Shown here in pieces: positions 29,962 to 38,642 of a stretch of 64,000 nt of DNA (its first letter is position 1; every line of letters begins with the position of its first letter). The notes under the pieces were generated by a model that made no database searches, was not told the DNA's origin, and was given only the letters and a program-made list of their open reading frames with translations. Source of the stretch: Arthrobacter sp. ES3-54. GTDB lineage: Bacteria > Actinomycetota > Actinomycetes > Actinomycetales > Micrococcaceae. The stretch covers positions 124,001-188,000 of the forward strand of contig NZ_JAQFIF010000001.1 of NCBI RefSeq assembly GCF_029504395.1, given 5' to 3'. Position numbers and translations under genes: made by a program.

Positions 29962-30021
29962 ATGAACAACTCCGCCGCATCCCTGGACAGGATGCCTGCC
30001 AACGAGGGTGTGACTCGCTGA
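29962..30021 (+). CDS. Possible 19-residue leader peptide overlapping the permease start
   Basis: ATG 29962 to TGA 30019-30021 encodes MNNSAASLDRMPANEGVTR; its stop overlaps the permease start as TGATG. AAGG lies 8-9 nt upstream. Such overlap would couple translation. It may be chance, as no conservation can be tested here. The longer frame from 29946 is in another register. Confidence 0.35.
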   Translation: MNNSAASLDRMPANEGVTR

Positions 30022-30950
30022 TGTCGACATACATCCTCAAGCGTTTCCTGCAACTGATTCCCGTCTTTCTGGGCGCAACACTGCTGGTCTACTTCCTGGT
30101 CTTCAGCCTGCCCGGCGACCCCATCGTGGCACTGTTCGGCGACAAGCCGGTGAACGAGGCCGTGGCAGCCAAGCTGCGGGCGCAGTACCACCTGGACCAG
30201 CCGTTCTGGATGCAATACCTGCTTTACCTCAAGAGCATCTTCACGTTCGACCTCGGCCAGGACTTCTCCGGACGCCCCATCGCCGCCGTGCTCGGCGAGG
30301 TCTTCCCCGTCACGGCCCGGCTGGCCATCATGGCGCTGATCTTCGAGGCAGTTTTCGGCATCGTCTTCGGCCTCATCGCCGGCCTGCGCAAAGGCAAGTT
30401 CTTTGACGCCACGGTCCTGGTCGCGTCCCTGGTAGTGATCGGCATCCCGATCTTCGTCCTGGGCTTCCTGCTGCAGTTCACCATCGGCGTCCAGCTGGGC
30501 TGGGCCAAGCCGACCGTCAGCTCCGCCGCGACCGTCCAGGACCTCATCCTGCCGGCGATCGTGCTGGGACTGGGATCGTTCGCCTATGTCCTGCGCCTGA
30601 CCCGTACGTCCGTCATCGAAAACATGAACGCCGACTACGTCCGCACCGCCACCGCCAAGGGCCTCTCCCGGTTCCAGGTGGTCCGCGTCCACATCCTGCG
30701 CAACTCCCTGATTCCCGTCATTACCTTCCTGGGCGCCGACCTCGGTGCCCTGATGGGCGGCGCAATCGTCACGGAAGGAATCTTCAACGTTCCGGGCGTC
30801 GGCAACCGGCTCTACCGGGCCGTGCTGTCCGGCGAAGGGCCCACGGTGGTCTCGATCGTTACCGTCCTGGTGCTGATCTACTGCCTCTCCAACCTGCTCG
30901 TTGACCTGCTTTACGGCTGGCTTGACCCGAGGATCCGTTATGACTCCTGA
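30021..30950 (+). CDS. ABC transporter permease (OppB/DppB type)
   Basis: 309 residues, normal size. STYILKRFLQLIPVFLGATLLVYFL is the family N-terminus; SLPGDPI, YHLDQPFWMQYLLYLKSIFTFDLGQDFSGRPI and the EAA region NADYVRTATAKGLSRFQVVRVHILRNSLIPVITFLG are standard. Six helices. ATG 30021 overlaps the possible leader peptide. The 3' end overlaps the next permease by 11 bp. It is the transmembrane half of system 2. The upstream in-frame stretch from 29946 is not family-like. Confidence 0.92.
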   Translation: MSTYILKRFLQLIPVFLGATLLVYFLVFSLPGDPIVALFGDKPVNEAVAAKLRAQYHLDQPFWMQYLLYLKSIFTFDLGQDFSGRPIAAVLGEVFPVTARLAIMALIFEAVFGIVFGLIAGLRKGKFFDATVLVASLVVIGIPIFVLGFLLQFTIGVQLGWAKPTVSSAATVQDLILPAIVLGLGSFAYVLRLTRTSVIENMNADYVRTATAKGLSRFQVVRVHILRNSLIPVITFLGADLGALMGGAIVTEGIFNVPGVGNRLYRAVLSGEGPTVVSIVTVLVLIYCLSNLLVDLLYGWLDPRIRYDS

Positions 30951-31935
30951 TAACACCACCACCGCACGGCACGCCGATTCCCGCCGCCCGGCCCGCCGGA
31001 CCGAGCACTTCGTGGCCGATGTCTCCGAGACCCCGCTTCAGGTGACGGACCGGGTCAAGGACGAAGCCGCACCACTGAGCCTGTGGGGCGAGGCCTGGAA
31101 GAACCTGCGCAAGCAGCCGCTCTTCATCATCTCCGCACTCCTGATCCTTGTGGTCGTGGCGGTCTCCCTCTTCCCCGGGCTGTTCTCGCCGATCGACCCG
31201 ACCTCGGAGGCGTGCCAGCTGGCCAACTCCGACGCCGGCCCCGCCGCGGGCCACCCGCTGGGCTTCACCCAGCAGGGCTGCGACGTCTACGCCCGCGTCA
31301 TCTTCGGCACCCGCTCCTCGGTGACGGTTGGCCTTTTGACCACCATCGGAGTGCTGCTGATCGGTGGCATCATGGGTGCCGTGGCGGGCTACTACGGCGG
31401 CTGGATCGATTCCGTCCTGGCCCGCATCAATGACATCTTCTTCGCCCTGCCGCTGATCCTGGGCGCGATCGTGCTCATGCAGCTGCCGATGTTCCGGACG
31501 AACAAGACAGTCTGGACGCTGGTGCTCATCCTGATCGTCTTCGGCTGGCCCCAAATCGCGCGCATCACCCGTGGCGCCGTCATAGAGGTCCGCAACGCCG
31601 ACTTCGTCACGGCCGCCCGGTCACTCGGCGTCTCGAAGTTCGGCGCACTCATGCGCCACGTCCTGCCGAACTCGCTGGCCCCGATCATTGTCGTGGCCAC
31701 CATTTCCCTGGGCACGTTCATCGTGGCCGAATCCACACTGTCCTTCCTTGGCATCGGGCTGCCGCCCAGCGTCATGTCCTGGGGCAACGACATCCAGGCG
31801 GCGCAGGCCTCGCTTCGGTCCAACCCGATGCCGCTGCTCTACCCGGCAATCGCGCTGTCCATCACCGTCCTGAGCTTCATCATGCTGGGCGATGCCCTGC
31901 GTGATGCCCTCGATCCCAAAGCCCGCAAGCGATGA
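30940..31935 (+). CDS. ABC transporter permease (OppC/DppC type)
   Basis: 331 residues. Cytosolic N-terminus of about 65 residues, then KQPLFIISALLILVVVAVSLFPGLF and the usual OppC blocks: HPLGFTQQGCDVYARVIFGTRSSV, EAA loop VRNADFVTAARSLGVSKFGALMRHVLPNSLAPI, ESTLSFLGIGLPPSVMSWG and MLGDALRDALDPKARKR. ATG 30940 starts within the preceding gene. Pairs with the preceding permease. Confidence 0.93.
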   Translation: MTPDNTTTARHADSRRPARRTEHFVADVSETPLQVTDRVKDEAAPLSLWGEAWKNLRKQPLFIISALLILVVVAVSLFPGLFSPIDPTSEACQLANSDAGPAAGHPLGFTQQGCDVYARVIFGTRSSVTVGLLTTIGVLLIGGIMGAVAGYYGGWIDSVLARINDIFFALPLILGAIVLMQLPMFRTNKTVWTLVLILIVFGWPQIARITRGAVIEVRNADFVTAARSLGVSKFGALMRHVLPNSLAPIIVVATISLGTFIVAESTLSFLGIGLPPSVMSWGNDIQAAQASLRSNPMPLLYPAIALSITVLSFIMLGDALRDALDPKARKR

Positions 31936-31946
31936 AAGGGGACACC

Positions 31947-33668
31947 ATGAGCGCCTCTGTTGACTTCCAGGAAGCTGAGTACGCCACCGAGCGCCCGCTG
32001 CTTGAAATCAGGAACCTGGCCATCGGGTTCACCACCAGCAACGGCGAGGTCAACGCCGTCCGCAACGCCCACCTCACCGTCATGCCGGGCGAAACCGTGG
32101 CAATTGTGGGCGAGTCGGGCTCCGGTAAGTCCACCACCGCGCTGGCCGCAATCGGTCTGCTCCCGGGCAACGGGCGCGTCGCGGCAGGCCAGATCCTGTT
32201 TGATGGCGAGGACATCTCCAACGCCAGCGAAAAGCGGATGATTGAACTCCGGGGCAACAGCATCGGCATGGTCCCGCAGGACCCGATGTCCAACCTCAAC
32301 CCGGTGTGGAAGATCGGCGACCAGGTCCGCGAGACACTGAAGGCCAACGGCCTCCCGAGCGGCCCCGACGACGTCGCAAAGGTCCTGTCCCAGGCCGGGC
32401 TGCCCGACGCTGGCAGCCGCGCCAAGCAGTACCCCCACGAGTTCTCCGGCGGCATGCGCCAGCGCGCGCTGATCGCGATCGGGCTCGCCTGCCAGCCGCG
32501 GCTGCTGATCGCGGACGAGCCGACGTCGGCGCTCGACGTCACCGTGCAGCGCCAGATCCTCGATCACCTGGACAAGATGACCACGGAACTGGGCACCGCG
32601 GTGCTGCTGATCACGCACGACCTCGGCCTCGCCGCCGAGCGCGCCGACCAGGTAGTGGTCATGTACCGCGGCCAGGTCGTCGAGTCCGGGCCCTCACTGG
32701 AGCTGCTGCAGAACCCGCAGCACCCGTACACCCAGCGGCTGGTCGCCTCGGCGCCGTCGCTGGCGTCCCGGCGCATCCAGGCCGCCAAGGAACTGGGCGT
32801 GGAGACCGACGACATGCTCGCCCCGAGCGAGACCGGTGTGGTTGAGCCGTCCAAGACGGACGAGGTCCTGCAGATCCAGAACCTGCGGAAGGTCTTCAAG
32901 CTGCGCTCGGGCCTGGGCAAGTCCACGGATTTCACCGCCGTCGACGACGTCTCCTTCAGCGTCAAGCGGGGAACCACGACGGCGATCGTGGGGGAGTCGG
33001 GATCCGGCAAGTCCACGGTGGCGCAGATGGTACTGAACCTCTTGGCGCCGACCTCCGGCAAGATCATCTTCGACGGCGTGGACACCTCCACGCTAAACAG
33101 CAAGGATCTCTTCGCCTTCCGGCGCCGGGTACAGCCGATCTTCCAGGATCCGTACGGTTCGCTGGACCCGATGTACAACATCTTCAGGACCATCGAGGAG
33201 CCGCTGCGGACCCACAAGATCGGGGACAAGGCGAGCCGCGAGAAGAAGGTGCGGGAACTGCTGGATCAGGTGGCGCTGCCGCAGTCCACCATGCAGCGGT
33301 ACCCGAATGAGCTCTCCGGTGGCCAGCGCCAGCGCGTCGCGATCGCCCGCGCCCTGGCACTGGACCCCGAAGTGATCATCTGCGACGAGGCCGTCTCGGC
33401 ACTGGATGTGCTGGTGCAGGCGCAGGTGCTGAACCTGCTCGCCGAACTGCAGTCCCGGCTCGTCCTGACCTACCTGTTCATCACCCACGACCTCGCGGTG
33501 GTCCGGCAGATCGCGGACCACGTGTGCGTCATGGAGAAGGGCAAGCTGGTGGAGACGGGCTCAACGGACGACGTCTTCGAGTCACCGCAGCAGGACTACA
33601 CCCGGGCGCTGCTCAACGCCATCCCCGGCGCGGGCCTCATGCTGCCGCCGGAAGTGGAAGTAGCCTGA
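31947..33668 (+). CDS. ABC transporter double ATPase (OppD-OppF fusion)
   Basis: 573 residues with two ATPase domains: [39 protein letters not shown] in the first; [40 protein letters not shown] in the second. The second Walker B continues DEAVSALD instead of DEPTSALD, common in OppF-like domains. ATG 31947 follows AAAGGGG with good spacing; an upstream ATG 31932 overlaps the previous stop (ATGA) and is the alternative start. Energises ABC system 2. It is followed by a strong terminator closing the operon. Confidence 0.93.
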   Translation: MSASVDFQEAEYATERPLLEIRNLAIGFTTSNGEVNAVRNAHLTVMPGETVAIVGESGSGKSTTALAAIGLLPGNGRVAAGQILFDGEDISNASEKRMIELRGNSIGMVPQDPMSNLNPVWKIGDQVRETLKANGLPSGPDDVAKVLSQAGLPDAGSRAKQYPHEFSGGMRQRALIAIGLACQPRLLIADEPTSALDVTVQRQILDHLDKMTTELGTAVLLITHDLGLAAERADQVVVMYRGQVVESGPSLELLQNPQHPYTQRLVASAPSLASRRIQAAKELGVETDDMLAPSETGVVEPSKTDEVLQIQNLRKVFKLRSGLGKSTDFTAVDDVSFSVKRGTTTAIVGESGSGKSTVAQMVLNLLAPTSGKIIFDGVDTSTLNSKDLFAFRRRVQPIFQDPYGSLDPMYNIFRTIEEPLRTHKIGDKASREKKVRELLDQVALPQSTMQRYPNELSGGQRQRVAIARALALDPEVIICDEAVSALDVLVQAQVLNLLAELQSRLVLTYLFITHDLAVVRQIADHVCVMEKGKLVETGSTDDVFESPQQDYTRALLNAIPGAGLMLPPEVEVA

Positions 33669-33709
33669 GCGGCCGCTTTCCGTAGGGCTTGAACAAGTCC
33701 GCCGCTGGC

Positions 33710-33759
33710 AGCAAAGGAGCCGGTGTCCGCCCGTTGGGGCGGGCACCGGCTCCTTTGCT
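33710..33759. terminator. Convergent terminator
   Basis: AGCAAAGGAGCCGGTG / CACCGGCTCCTTTGCT, perfect 16-bp arms, loop rich in G/C; T-rich on the plus side (TTTGCTTTGG) and A-rich on the other. Serves ABC system 2 and probably the SGNH gene on the opposite strand. Confidence 0.85.
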
Positions 33760-33790
33760 TTGGCGCTAGGTGCGCCCGCCCTGCGGGGCG

Positions 33791-34723
33791 CTAGCGGGAC
33801 AAACCGGCGAGCATGTCCGGGTCTGCGTAGTCGAGCCCCAGTGACTCCAGCCGCTGGCCGAAAACGGCGCCCAGGACCGCGTGGCCCTGCCGGTTCAGGT
33901 GAACCCCGTCCGCCATTGAACCCGTGAGGTTGTACCGGGTGAGCCAGTCGCCCGCGCTGACAAACGTCAGCCCGTGCCGGTCCGCCACCTTGCCCAGGAG
34001 TGTGTCCACTTCGGAGCGGCGTCCACCACCGTAGTGGGCACCCCGCGCGAGCGTTCCGACCATGATCACCCGGGCCGCGGGATAGCGCTGCTGGATGCTG
34101 GCGATCAGCCGCTCGGCGTTGGCGACGATCTGCGCGTTCGAGGCCCCGCGCGCGGCGTCGTTCCCGCCGCCTTCGATCACCACGAGGGGAGGGGTGCCGT
34201 ACGGGAGTTTCCAGTCGCCGCGCTGGAGCGCGTCAATGTAGTTGCCGGTTTTGCCGTTCGACGCCACGTAACCGGTGCCGCCCCGGCCGCAGAAGAAGAC
34301 TTTGTACCCGGCGGCGGCCAGACCCTGCCTGGGCCAGCCAAAAGACGGTTCCGACTGTGAGTCGCCAATTAACACGGCGACGTTGCTGGTGTCCTTGACG
34401 ATGACCTCGTTGCGGCCGTTGGCAGGATTGCGGTAGATCGAGCCGCCCGGCAGATCGGCGGGGTCGATGGCGGACCCGATGCGCGTCTCCGCCGCGGACC
34501 CTGCAGCAACCGGCACGCCGGCCCCGTTGGCCGCTCCGGCCTGGCTGGCGGTCAGTGGCGCGCCCGCAGAACCCGCGTCAGAATATCCGCCGTCGGAAGA
34601 GTCCACATTGGAAGACCCTGCGTCGTTCGCAGATGAAAAAGAGGCCGTCCCGCAGCCGCCAAGAACTACGCCTACGGCGATCATCGTTGCGACAAAGCTG
34701 GACAGGGCCGAGGCGTTTCGCAT
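33791..34723 (-). CDS. SGNH/GDSL-type hydrolase, lipoprotein
   Basis: 310 residues. Lipoprotein signal with lipobox LGGC (Cys24), then a Ser/Gly/Ala-rich linker to residue ~85. The hydrolase domain shows block I VLIGDSQS (nucleophile Ser), the Gly block CGRGGTGY, block III VVIEGGGNDAARG (Asn) and block V MADGVHLNRQGH (Asp and His). All four catalytic or oxyanion residues are therefore present. Probably an extracellular, membrane-anchored esterase acting on acylated polysaccharide or lipid; substrate unknown. Monocistronic; divergent from typA with 282 bp between, a gap that holds both promoters. Confidence 0.88.
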   Translation of the reverse strand: MRNASALSSFVATMIAVGVVLGGCGTASFSSANDAGSSNVDSSDGGYSDAGSAGAPLTASQAGAANGAGVPVAAGSAAETRIGSAIDPADLPGGSIYRNPANGRNEVIVKDTSNVAVLIGDSQSEPSFGWPRQGLAAAGYKVFFCGRGGTGYVASNGKTGNYIDALQRGDWKLPYGTPPLVVIEGGGNDAARGASNAQIVANAERLIASIQQRYPAARVIMVGTLARGAHYGGGRRSEVDTLLGKVADRHGLTFVSAGDWLTRYNLTGSMADGVHLNRQGHAVLGAVFGQRLESLGLDYADPDMLAGLSR

Positions 34724-35005
34724 GTATGACTCCGGGCTTGCTTGCTGCTATCAGAGCAATGATGGTGCATGGGCGCCGGAAAATCCAGTGATTTTACTCA
34801 CAGGTAATAAACCACTTCCGTGCGCCCGTCCTGCTCCGGCGACGGTGCGGTGGCCGGCCGCCGGTTCGCATTTTAGGCCAATAAATGACCTAGCGTTTAG
34901 AATGGTAGAAGGTGCCCTGTGCCAAAGGGACTTATCCGTCGTGCGTTCCGGTTGGAAATGTCGCGATACAACAGCTGACTTCACCACTGAATCGAGCAAT
35001 AACGC

Positions 35006-36934
35006 ATGTCTGAAACCACCACCAACACCGCGGTAGCCACTGCATCGCGCAGTGACCTGCGCAACGTCGCGATTGTGGCCCACGTTGACCACGGCAAGAC
35101 CACGCTGGTCGACGCCATGCTCAAGCAGACCAACTCCTTTGCCGCGCACAACCACCTCGAAGACCGGGTCATGGACTCCGGTGACCTCGAGCGTGAAAAG
35201 GGCATCACCATCCTGGCCAAGAACACCACCGTGGCCTACAACGGACCGTCCTCCAAGGGCGAGACCATCACCATCAACGTCATCGACACCCCCGGCCACG
35301 CCGACTTCGGTGGCGAGGTCGAGCGCGGCCTGTCCATGGTCGACGGCGTCGTCCTCCTCGTCGATGCCTCTGAGGGCCCGCTGCCCCAGACCCGCTTCGT
35401 GCTGCGCAAGGCCCTCGCCGCGCACCTTCCGGTGATCCTCCTGGTCAACAAGACCGACCGCCCCGACGCGCGGATCGAAGAAGTCGTCCACGAGTCCATG
35501 GACCTGCTCCTGGGCCTGGCCTCCGACCTCGCCGACGAAGTTCCGGACCTCGACCTGGACAAGATCCTCAACGTTCCGGTTGTTTACGCCGCCGCCAAGG
35601 TTGGCCGCGCGTCCCTCGAGCAGCCGGCCGACGGTTCGGCTCCCGACAACGAGGACCTCGAGCCGCTCTTCCAGGCCATCATCGAGCACATCCCGGCACC
35701 GACCTACAACCCGAACGGTGTCCTGCAGGCCCACGTCACCAACCTCGACGCCTCCCCGTTCCTCGGCCGCCTCGCGCTGCTGCGTATCTACAACGGCACT
35801 CTGCGCAAGGGCCAGACCGTCGCCTGGGCACGTGCCAACGGCGAAATGAAGAGCGTCAAGATCACCGAACTGCTGGCCACCAAGGCCCTGGACCGCGTTC
35901 CCGCAGAGTCCGCCGGCCCCGGTGAGATTGTCGCCGTCGCCGGTATCGAGGAGATCACCATCGGTGAGACCCTGACCGATGTCGACAACCCGCAGCCGCT
36001 GCCGCTGATCACTGTTGACGATCCGGCCATCTCCATGACCATCGGTATCAACACCTCGCCGCTGGCCGGCCGGGTCAAGGGCGCCAAGGTCACGGCCCGC
36101 CAGGTCAAGGACCGCCTGGACAAGGAACTGATCGGTAACGTCTCCATCAAGGTGCTCCCGACCGAGCGCCCGGATGCCTGGGAAGTCCAGGGCCGTGGCG
36201 AGCTCGCGCTGGCCATCCTGGTTGAGCAGATGCGCCGCGAAGGCTTCGAACTGACCGTCGGCAAGCCGCAGGTTGTCACCAAGACCGTCGACGGCAAGGT
36301 CCACGAGCCGATGGAGCACATGACCATCGACGTGCCCGAAGAGTACCTGGGCGCCGTCACTCAGCTGATGGCCGCCCGCAAGGGCCGCATGACGAACATG
36401 GCGAACCACGGCACCGGCTGGTGCCGCATGGAGTTCATCGTTCCGGCCCGTGGCCTGATCGGGTTCCGCACCAAGTTCCTCACGGACACCCGCGGCGCCG
36501 GCATCGCAGCGTCCATCTCCGAGGGCTACGAGCCCTGGGCCGGCCCGATCGAGTACCGCACCAACGGTTCGATGATCGCCGACCGCGCCGGTGTTGTGAC
36601 CCCGTTCGCCATGATCAACCTGCAGGAACGCGGCTCCTTCTTCGTCAAGCCCACCTCCGAGGTCTACGAAGGCCAGATCGTCGGCGAGAACTCCCGCGCC
36701 GACGACATGGACGTCAACATCACCAAGGAAAAGAAGCTCACCAACATGCGTGCAGCCTCCTCGGACACCTTCGAGAACCTGACGCCCCCGCGCGACCTGA
36801 CCCTCGAAGAGTCCCTCGAATTCGCCCGCGAAGACGAGTGCGTCGAGGTTACGCCGGAGTCCATCCGCATCCGGAAGCTCATCCTGGACGTCAACCAGCG
36901 CGCCAAGTCCAACCGCGCCCGCGCCAAGGTCTGA
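35006..36934 (+). CDS. typA: Ribosome-binding GTPase TypA/BipA
   Basis: 642 residues, translation-factor GTPase involved in ribosome assembly and stress growth. G1 VAHVDHGKTTLVDAML (residues ~21-36), G3 DTPGHADFGGE, G4 NKTDR; domain V with RKGRMTNMANHGTGWCRMEFIVPARGLIGFRT, and the C-terminal domain NMRAASSDTFENLTPPRDLTLEESLEFAREDECVEVTP. Full length. No strong SD before ATG 35006 (GAGCAATAACGC). It is followed directly by a small membrane-protein gene whose start contains a terminator-like hairpin. Confidence 0.97.
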   Translation: MSETTTNTAVATASRSDLRNVAIVAHVDHGKTTLVDAMLKQTNSFAAHNHLEDRVMDSGDLEREKGITILAKNTTVAYNGPSSKGETITINVIDTPGHADFGGEVERGLSMVDGVVLLVDASEGPLPQTRFVLRKALAAHLPVILLVNKTDRPDARIEEVVHESMDLLLGLASDLADEVPDLDLDKILNVPVVYAAAKVGRASLEQPADGSAPDNEDLEPLFQAIIEHIPAPTYNPNGVLQAHVTNLDASPFLGRLALLRIYNGTLRKGQTVAWARANGEMKSVKITELLATKALDRVPAESAGPGEIVAVAGIEEITIGETLTDVDNPQPLPLITVDDPAISMTIGINTSPLAGRVKGAKVTARQVKDRLDKELIGNVSIKVLPTERPDAWEVQGRGELALAILVEQMRREGFELTVGKPQVVTKTVDGKVHEPMEHMTIDVPEEYLGAVTQLMAARKGRMTNMANHGTGWCRMEFIVPARGLIGFRTKFLTDTRGAGIAASISEGYEPWAGPIEYRTNGSMIADRAGVVTPFAMINLQERGSFFVKPTSEVYEGQIVGENSRADDMDVNITKEKKLTNMRAASSDTFENLTPPRDLTLEESLEFAREDECVEVTPESIRIRKLILDVNQRAKSNRARAKV

Positions 36935-36960
36935 TCCCGGCTCCGGGCTTCGGCTGAAAC

Positions 36961-37338
36961 GTGACTAAGAGAGCTGCCGGTACGGCAGGCGGTATTGCCG
37001 CCGCCGTGCCGGCAGCTCTTTTTGTTGCCCTCGCAGGCACGGCCCTGCATCGGCACGATCTTGTCCTGGGCGGTGTGGACGTCCCGTGGGGCGCTGTCGC
37101 GGCGCTCGTGCTGCTGGGCTCGGTCCAGCTCTGGCTCGGGGCGGCGTTCCGTTCAGTCGTCCCGACGGCGGTGTGCGGAGTCCTGTGTTACGCGCTGACC
37201 GGTTGGTGGTCCACCCTGGAAACAGGCAAGCGCCTGGTCATCGGCGACACCTCGGGCAATATCTGGGTCTTCGGCATCGCAGGCATCACCCTGGCCATGC
37301 TCGCCTGGTGCCGGCGGTACCGGCGGCCGCCCGGCTAG
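36961..37338 (+). CDS. Small four-helix membrane protein, unknown function
   Basis: 125 residues with helices at about 9-28, 43-62, 65-84 and 100-117 (GTAGGIAAAVPAALFVALAG, WGAVAALVLLGSVQLWLGAAF, VPTAVCGVLCYALTGWW, IWVFGIAGITLAMLAW). It resembles small actinobacterial membrane proteins that follow typA in related genomes, with a GDTSGNIWVFGIAGIT-like loop. GTG start, 26 bp after typA. Codons 4-20 coincide with a terminator-type hairpin, so expression may depend on read-through. Confidence 0.7.
   Translation: MTKRAAGTAGGIAAAVPAALFVALAGTALHRHDLVLGGVDVPWGAVAALVLLGSVQLWLGAAFRSVVPTAVCGVLCYALTGWWSTLETGKRLVIGDTSGNIWVFGIAGITLAMLAWCRRYRRPPG
36970..37019 (+). terminator. Terminator-like hairpin inside the first codons of the gene after typA
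   Basis: AGAGCTGCCGG (36970-36980) pairs with CCGGCAGCTCT (37009-37019), followed by TTTTTG. Inner sequence can form a second small stem (GGCGG/CCGCC). It looks like the typA terminator although it lies within the downstream reading frame. Confidence 0.65.
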
Positions 37339-37360
37339 GACCCGCCCGCCCCCACGCGGG

Positions 37361-37604
37361 GGACATGCTCATTTTTCGTTCGCTCGAGTGGGCACCATGG
37401 CATTATGTCCGCCGCAGGGCTGGTGCGCGGGACATGTCCAGTTCTCATGGTTGGGCCTGTTCGGCACTACCCCCTGGTCGCGGGACATGCTCATTGTTCG
37501 TTCGCTCGAGTGAGCACCATGGAATTGTGTCCGCCGCAGGGCCGGTGCGCGGGACATGTCCAGTCCTCGCCCCGGGCCTGCTGCGGCCCTGGCCGGCCAG
37601 AGCG
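37361..37604 (+). repeat. Two tandem 122-bp units carrying the palindrome GGACATGTCC
   Basis: Units start at 37361 and 37483, each with GGACATGCTCATT, TTCGTTCGCTCGAGTG, GCACCATGG, TGTCCGCCGCAGGGC and GGTGCGCGGGACATGTCCAGT. The exact palindrome GGACATGTCC is at 37430-37439 and 37552-37561. The second unit drifts after its palindrome. They occupy most of the 332-bp gap upstream of the AbiEi/DUF559 gene and end about 70 bp before its start. Confidence 0.85.
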
Positions 37605-37670
37605 GTTGGGTTGTCCACATAGCGCGGGATGCGACTATGCGGGCGCAGCCTGCGGCTCCACCATGGGTAG

Positions 37671-38480
37671 ATGGCCAACATCCTCGAGGTGCTCTCGCAT
37701 TACGACGGCGTCGCCCGCGCCAAATATATTGCCGCGGCGGGGGTCTCTGATTCTCAGCTCAAGTCGGCGATGGCCGCGGGATCGGTGTCCCGGGTAGCCC
37801 GCGGCGTCTATGCCTTGCCCGGTGCGGACGCGCAGCTGATCTCCATTCGCTCGCTTCCGGCGGAGCCGGCGTGCATCACCGCGGCCCACTTCAGCGGACT
37901 GTGGGTTCTCCAGACCCCAACCCAGCCGCATGTAGCCCTCACCCACAGCAGGCACTACCAGGGCTTCGTCTGCCACCGAGGCTCCGTGCCGCCGACGCTC
38001 CTGGACACGGTCATCCAATGCTTGCGCTGCTTGCCCGAACCAGACGGGCTAATCATCGCCGAATCAGCCGTGGTGCTGAAGGGACTCCCGCTGGGTTCGC
38101 TGCGTCAGCGGCTCGATGGCCGGAATGACTCCCGGGAGCGCCGGATCGTATCGGCGATCGTCCCACAGTCGCAGTCGGTCATTGAGTGCCTGGCCCGGTT
38201 CCTTCTGCGGCGGGCCGGCTTCCACGTTGAATCGCAGGTAAACGTTCCGGGCATGGGACACCTGGACCTGATGGTCGATGGCCGCCTCGGCATAGAGGCT
38301 GACGGGGCCGGGTTCCACATGGACAGGACGAGTTTCGAGGAAGACCGGCGGCGTTGGAACGTCACAACGCGCCGGGGAATCCCGACACTGATCGTGACCT
38401 ACCAGCTGCTGAGGGACCATCCTGAGGATTTCATCACCATGGTCCGGGAAGCGCTGAACAGGCTGTCTGCCGCCGCCTAG
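37671..38480 (+). CDS. AbiEi-like winged-helix / DUF559 (Vsr-like endonuclease) fusion protein
   Basis: 269 residues. Residues 1-52 (MANILEVLSHYDGVARAKYI...VSRVARGVYALPG) match the AbiEi-antitoxin-type winged-helix N-terminal domain, a DNA-binding module. Residues ~55-165 are a linker domain. Residues ~165-260 are a DUF559 domain of the Vsr/PD-(D/E)xK nuclease fold, with GHLDLMVDGRLGIEADGAGFH (Asp, then Glu-x-Asp), His in GFH, FEEDRRRWN and VTYQLLRDHPEDF. The acidic residues expected at a nuclease site are intact. The start ATG 37671 has no clear SD; CACCAT 6 nt upstream could be a -10. Flanked on both sides by palindromic repeat arrays; stand-alone, no obvious toxin partner. Function unproven. 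Confidence 0.8.
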   Translation: MANILEVLSHYDGVARAKYIAAAGVSDSQLKSAMAAGSVSRVARGVYALPGADAQLISIRSLPAEPACITAAHFSGLWVLQTPTQPHVALTHSRHYQGFVCHRGSVPPTLLDTVIQCLRCLPEPDGLIIAESAVVLKGLPLGSLRQRLDGRNDSRERRIVSAIVPQSQSVIECLARFLLRRAGFHVESQVNVPGMGHLDLMVDGRLGIEADGAGFHMDRTSFEEDRRRWNVTTRRGIPTLIVTYQLLRDHPEDFITMVREALNRLSAAA

Positions 38481-38533
38481 AGTCAGGCCCGAATTCCCAA
38501 ATTTCGTGCGTCCTTGCACCGCGCACTTGGGCA

Positions 38534-38639
38534 GTGATCCTGCTCTTCGCCCCCAGCACCGTGATCCTGCGCTTCGCCCCCTGCGCTGCGATCCCGCGCT
38601 TCCCGGTTGCACCGTGATCCCGCACTGCGCCCAGTCTCG
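38534..38639 (+). repeat. Four direct repeats of 26-27 bp
   Basis: Units start at 38534, 38561, 38588 and 38614; the consensus begins GTGATCCTGCGCTTCGCCCC. Copies drift towards the end (GTGATCCCGCACTGCGCCC). Located just after the AbiEi/DUF559 gene. Distinct in sequence from the palindromic arrays. Confidence 0.75.
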
Positions 38640-38642
38640 ACT

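Noticed and set aside
28077-30962. 961-residue open frame on the minus strand opposite the second peptide transporter
   Set aside because: Composition (Asp/Gly/Val/His-rich shadow) and its position exactly opposite well-recognised genes identify it as a high-GC antisense frame. The same holds for 22286-23668 and 34751-36409 on the minus strand.
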